A stretch of DNA of 5,806 nucleotides, taken from positions 1-5,806 of the forward strand of contig JAATGE010000569.1 of NCBI GenBank assembly GCA_015654825.1, read 5' to 3'. Shown here in pieces: positions 3,945-5,806 of this stretch. How positions within the stretch are numbered: the stretch's first letter is position 1; each line of letters begins with the position of its first letter. The position numbers and the translations under genes are program-made. Below the pieces are notes generated by a model. That model saw only the letters and a program-made list of their open reading frames with translations. It made no database searches and was not told the origin of the DNA. The stretch is from Rhodospirillales bacterium. GTDB taxonomy: Bacteria > Pseudomonadota > Alphaproteobacteria > Acetobacterales > Acetobacteraceae.

Positions 3945-5806
3945 ATGGGCATCGTTAAATTTGCGCTGAAGTTTTCGCATACCTTCTATGTGCTTGCGAT
4001 ACTGATGCTGTTCCTCGGCGGCAGCGCCATCCTGGCGACGCCGAAGGATATTTTCCCCGGTATCAACATTCCGGTCGTTTCGGTGATCTGGCAGTACACC
4101 GGATTGACACCGGAAGAGATGGAACAGCGGGTTACCACCTACAGCGAATATTCGATCAGTTCGTCGGTCAACGACATCAAGAACATCGAAAGCCAGACGC
4201 TGTCGGGCATTTCCGTCGAGCGGATCTATTTCCAGCCGAACGTGAACGTGGACCTGGCGATTGCGCAGATCGTCTCCGCCTCCAACTTCATTCGCGCCCT
4301 GATGCCGACCGGTATTCAGCCGCCGGTCATCGTGCAATACAATGCGTCGTCGGTGCCCGTGGTGCAGCTCAGCCTCAGTTCGGACAAGCTGAACGAGCAG
4401 CAGCTTTACGACTACGGCATTTACCAGGTGCGCCAGCAACTGGCGCCGATTCAGGGCATTACCCTGCCGACGCCGTACGGCGGCAAATACCGCCAGATCA
4501 TGGTCGATCTCGATCCGGACGCGTTACGTGCCCAGGGGCTGACACCGGCCGACGTGGTTAATGCGGTGAATGCGCAGAGCCTCACCTTGCCATCCGGCGA
4601 CGCCAAGATGGGCGACAAGCAGTTCATCGTGCATGTCAATGCGACGGCGCAATCGATCAAGGCACTTAACGACCTGCCGATCAGGCAGGTCGGCAACACC
4701 ACCGTCTATGTGCATGATGTGGCGCATGTGCGCGACGGCTGGGCGGTGCAGCAGAACGTGGTGCATAGCGACGGCCGGCGTTCCGTGCTGCTGACCATCA
4801 TCAAGAACGGCGACGCGTCCACGCTGGATGTGGTGCGGCGGGTGAAGGCGGCGCTGCCGGCGATCCAGAAGGCGGCACCACCGGGCATGAAGATCGAATT
4901 GCTGTTCGACCAGTCGGTGTTCGTGCAGAACGCGATCGACTCGGTGCTGCGCGAAGGCGTGATCGCCGCGGGCCTGACCGCGCTGATGATCCTGATCTTC
5001 CTGGGTTCCTGGCGCTCCACGCTGATCGTGATGATTTCCATCCCGCTGTCGATCCTGACATCGATCGCGGTGCTGTCGGCGCTGGGCCAGACGATCAACA
5101 CAATGACGCTGGGCGGCCTGGCGCTCGCGGTCGGCATCCTGGTCGACGATTCGACCGTCACGATTGAAAACACCCATCGCCTGCTCGAGGAAGGTGGCGA
5201 TTTCGACGAAGCGGTGCTGGAAGGGTCGGCCGGCATCGCGGTGCCGACATTGATCTCCACATTGGCGATCAGCGTCGTGTTCGTCAGCGTGTTCTTCCTG
5301 CAGGGCGCCGCGCGCTACCTGTTCACGCCGCTGGCCATGGCCGTGGTGTTCGCCATGCTCGCCTCGTACGGCATTTCGCGCACGCTGACACCGATCGTCA
5401 TTCGGTTGCTGCTGCGGCGCGAATACGAAGCGCACGGGGACGAGGCTGCCGCGACGCGCAGCTGGCTTGGGCGGTTCCATGCGGGGTTCAATAAGCGGTT
5501 CGACCAGTTTCGCACCTTTTACGGCTGGCTGCTGGCCGGCATTCTGCGGCGCCGCGTGCTGACCCCCGCGGTCGCCGGCGGTGTTGTCGCATGTGCCGCA
5601 GTACTGAGCCTGTTCGTCGGCACGGATTTCTTTCCGACCGTCGATGCGGGCCTGATCCAGCTTCACGTGCGCGCGCCGGCACGCACGCGCATCGAGCGTA
5701 CCGAGCAGATCTTCGCCGCCATCGAGGACAATATCCGCAGCCAGATTCCGCCGCGCGACCTTGGCCTGGTGCTGGACAATATCGGGCTGCCGCAACGCAC
5801 CTATAA
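3945..5806 (+). CDS. RND efflux permease subunit, N-terminal 620 codons, cut by window end
   Basis: An inner-membrane proton-driven pump subunit of the AcrB/CusA superfamily. Full members have about 1,030-1,060 residues, so roughly the first three fifths are here; the frame has no stop up to the edge. Order: TM1 (about 13-31); periplasmic porter part 1 (about 35-335), which includes PKDIFPGINIPVVSVIWQYTGLTPEE and LPSGDAKMGDKQFIVHVN; TM2 (about 338-356), TM3 (about 365-385), and TM4 (about 391-412) with GILVDDSTVTIEN. TM5 (about 430-450), TM6 (about 458-480), a cytoplasmic amphipathic stretch, TM7 (about 538-557), and the start of the second porter part at FFPTVDAGL follow. Asp401-Asp402 match the proton-relay pair Asp407-Asp408 of AcrB; the partner Lys in TM10 is outside the window. 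Start is ATG 3945 with only a weak ribosome binding site. No adaptor gene lies upstream, so any adaptor and outer-membrane channel would be downstream. The sequence does not tell drug efflux from metal or other substrates; it lacks obvious CusA-type Met clusters in the visible part. Confidence 0.93.
   Translation, partial: MGIVKFALKFSHTFYVLAILMLFLGGSAILATPKDIFPGINIPVVSVIWQYTGLTPEEMEQRVTTYSEYSISSSVNDIKNIESQTLSGISVERIYFQPNVNVDLAIAQIVSASNFIRALMPTGIQPPVIVQYNASSVPVVQLSLSSDKLNEQQLYDYGIYQVRQQLAPIQGITLPTPYGGKYRQIMVDLDPDALRAQGLTPADVVNAVNAQSLTLPSGDAKMGDKQFIVHVNATAQSIKALNDLPIRQVGNTTVYVHDVAHVRDGWAVQQNVVHSDGRRSVLLTIIKNGDASTLDVVRRVKAALPAIQKAAPPGMKIELLFDQSVFVQNAIDSVLREGVIAAGLTALMILIFLGSWRSTLIVMISIPLSILTSIAVLSALGQTINTMTLGGLALAVGILVDDSTVTIENTHRLLEEGGDFDEAVLEGSAGIAVPTLISTLAISVVFVSVFFLQGAARYLFTPLAMAVVFAMLASYGISRTLTPIVIRLLLRREYEAHGDEAAATRSWLGRFHAGFNKRFDQFRTFYGWLLAGILRRRVLTPAVAGGVVACAAVLSLFVGTDFFPTVDAGLIQLHVRAPARTRIERTEQIFAAIEDNIRSQIPPRDLGLVLDNIGLPQRTY

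Noticed and set aside
3891..4439. A 182-codon minus-strand open frame at the RND gene start
   Set aside because: Antisense to the first transmembrane segment and porter domain of the permease, with no supporting ribosome binding site or motif.
4524..5795. A 423-codon minus-strand open frame opposite the RND gene
   Set aside because: Its product is rich in Arg, Gln, His and Asp with no fold-like pattern. It lies wholly antisense to a clear RND permease with conserved motifs, and long antisense frames are expected in GC-rich coding DNA.

Overview
The window is GC-rich and looks like bacterial chromosome. It carries five protein genes, three of them oxidoreductase or regulator genes of common families. 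Two intergenic elements, an A/T-rich palindrome around 581-625 and a long G/C-rich inverted repeat at 2702-2874, resemble the terminator-like repeats I associate with Acetobacteraceae (Alphaproteobacteria). The protein styles fit that placement. The assignment rests on recollection and style, not on a search.

Layout: positions 1-124 hold no gene I can support. A small putative lipoprotein (125-556, minus) follows. It lies just downstream of a LysR-type regulator (627-1550, minus), and a terminator-like palindrome fills the gap between them. The LysR gene is divergent from an aldo/keto reductase (1667-2698, plus). Their shared 116-bp intergenic region contains an 8+8 bp dyad that is a good candidate operator. 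A long imperfect inverted repeat ending in a T-run separates the reductase from an NAD(P)-dependent oxidoreductase of the 3-hydroxyisobutyrate dehydrogenase superfamily (2901-3791, plus). After a 153-bp gap, the N-terminal 620 codons of an RND efflux permease (3945 to the window end, plus) run off the right edge.

The LysR/aldo-keto reductase pair is the only functional link the layout supports: a regulator probably controlling a divergently transcribed reductase and itself. The two reductases lie on the same strand but are separated by a strong terminator-like structure, so they are probably separate transcription units. The RND gene is the first visible gene of its own unit, and any adaptor or outer-membrane partner must lie beyond the window.

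I see no mobile element, CRISPR array, tRNA or rRNA, and no clear sign of an undescribed system. The observations most worth checking are the operator-like dyad, the long inverted repeat, and the small cysteine- and aspartate-rich lipoprotein.
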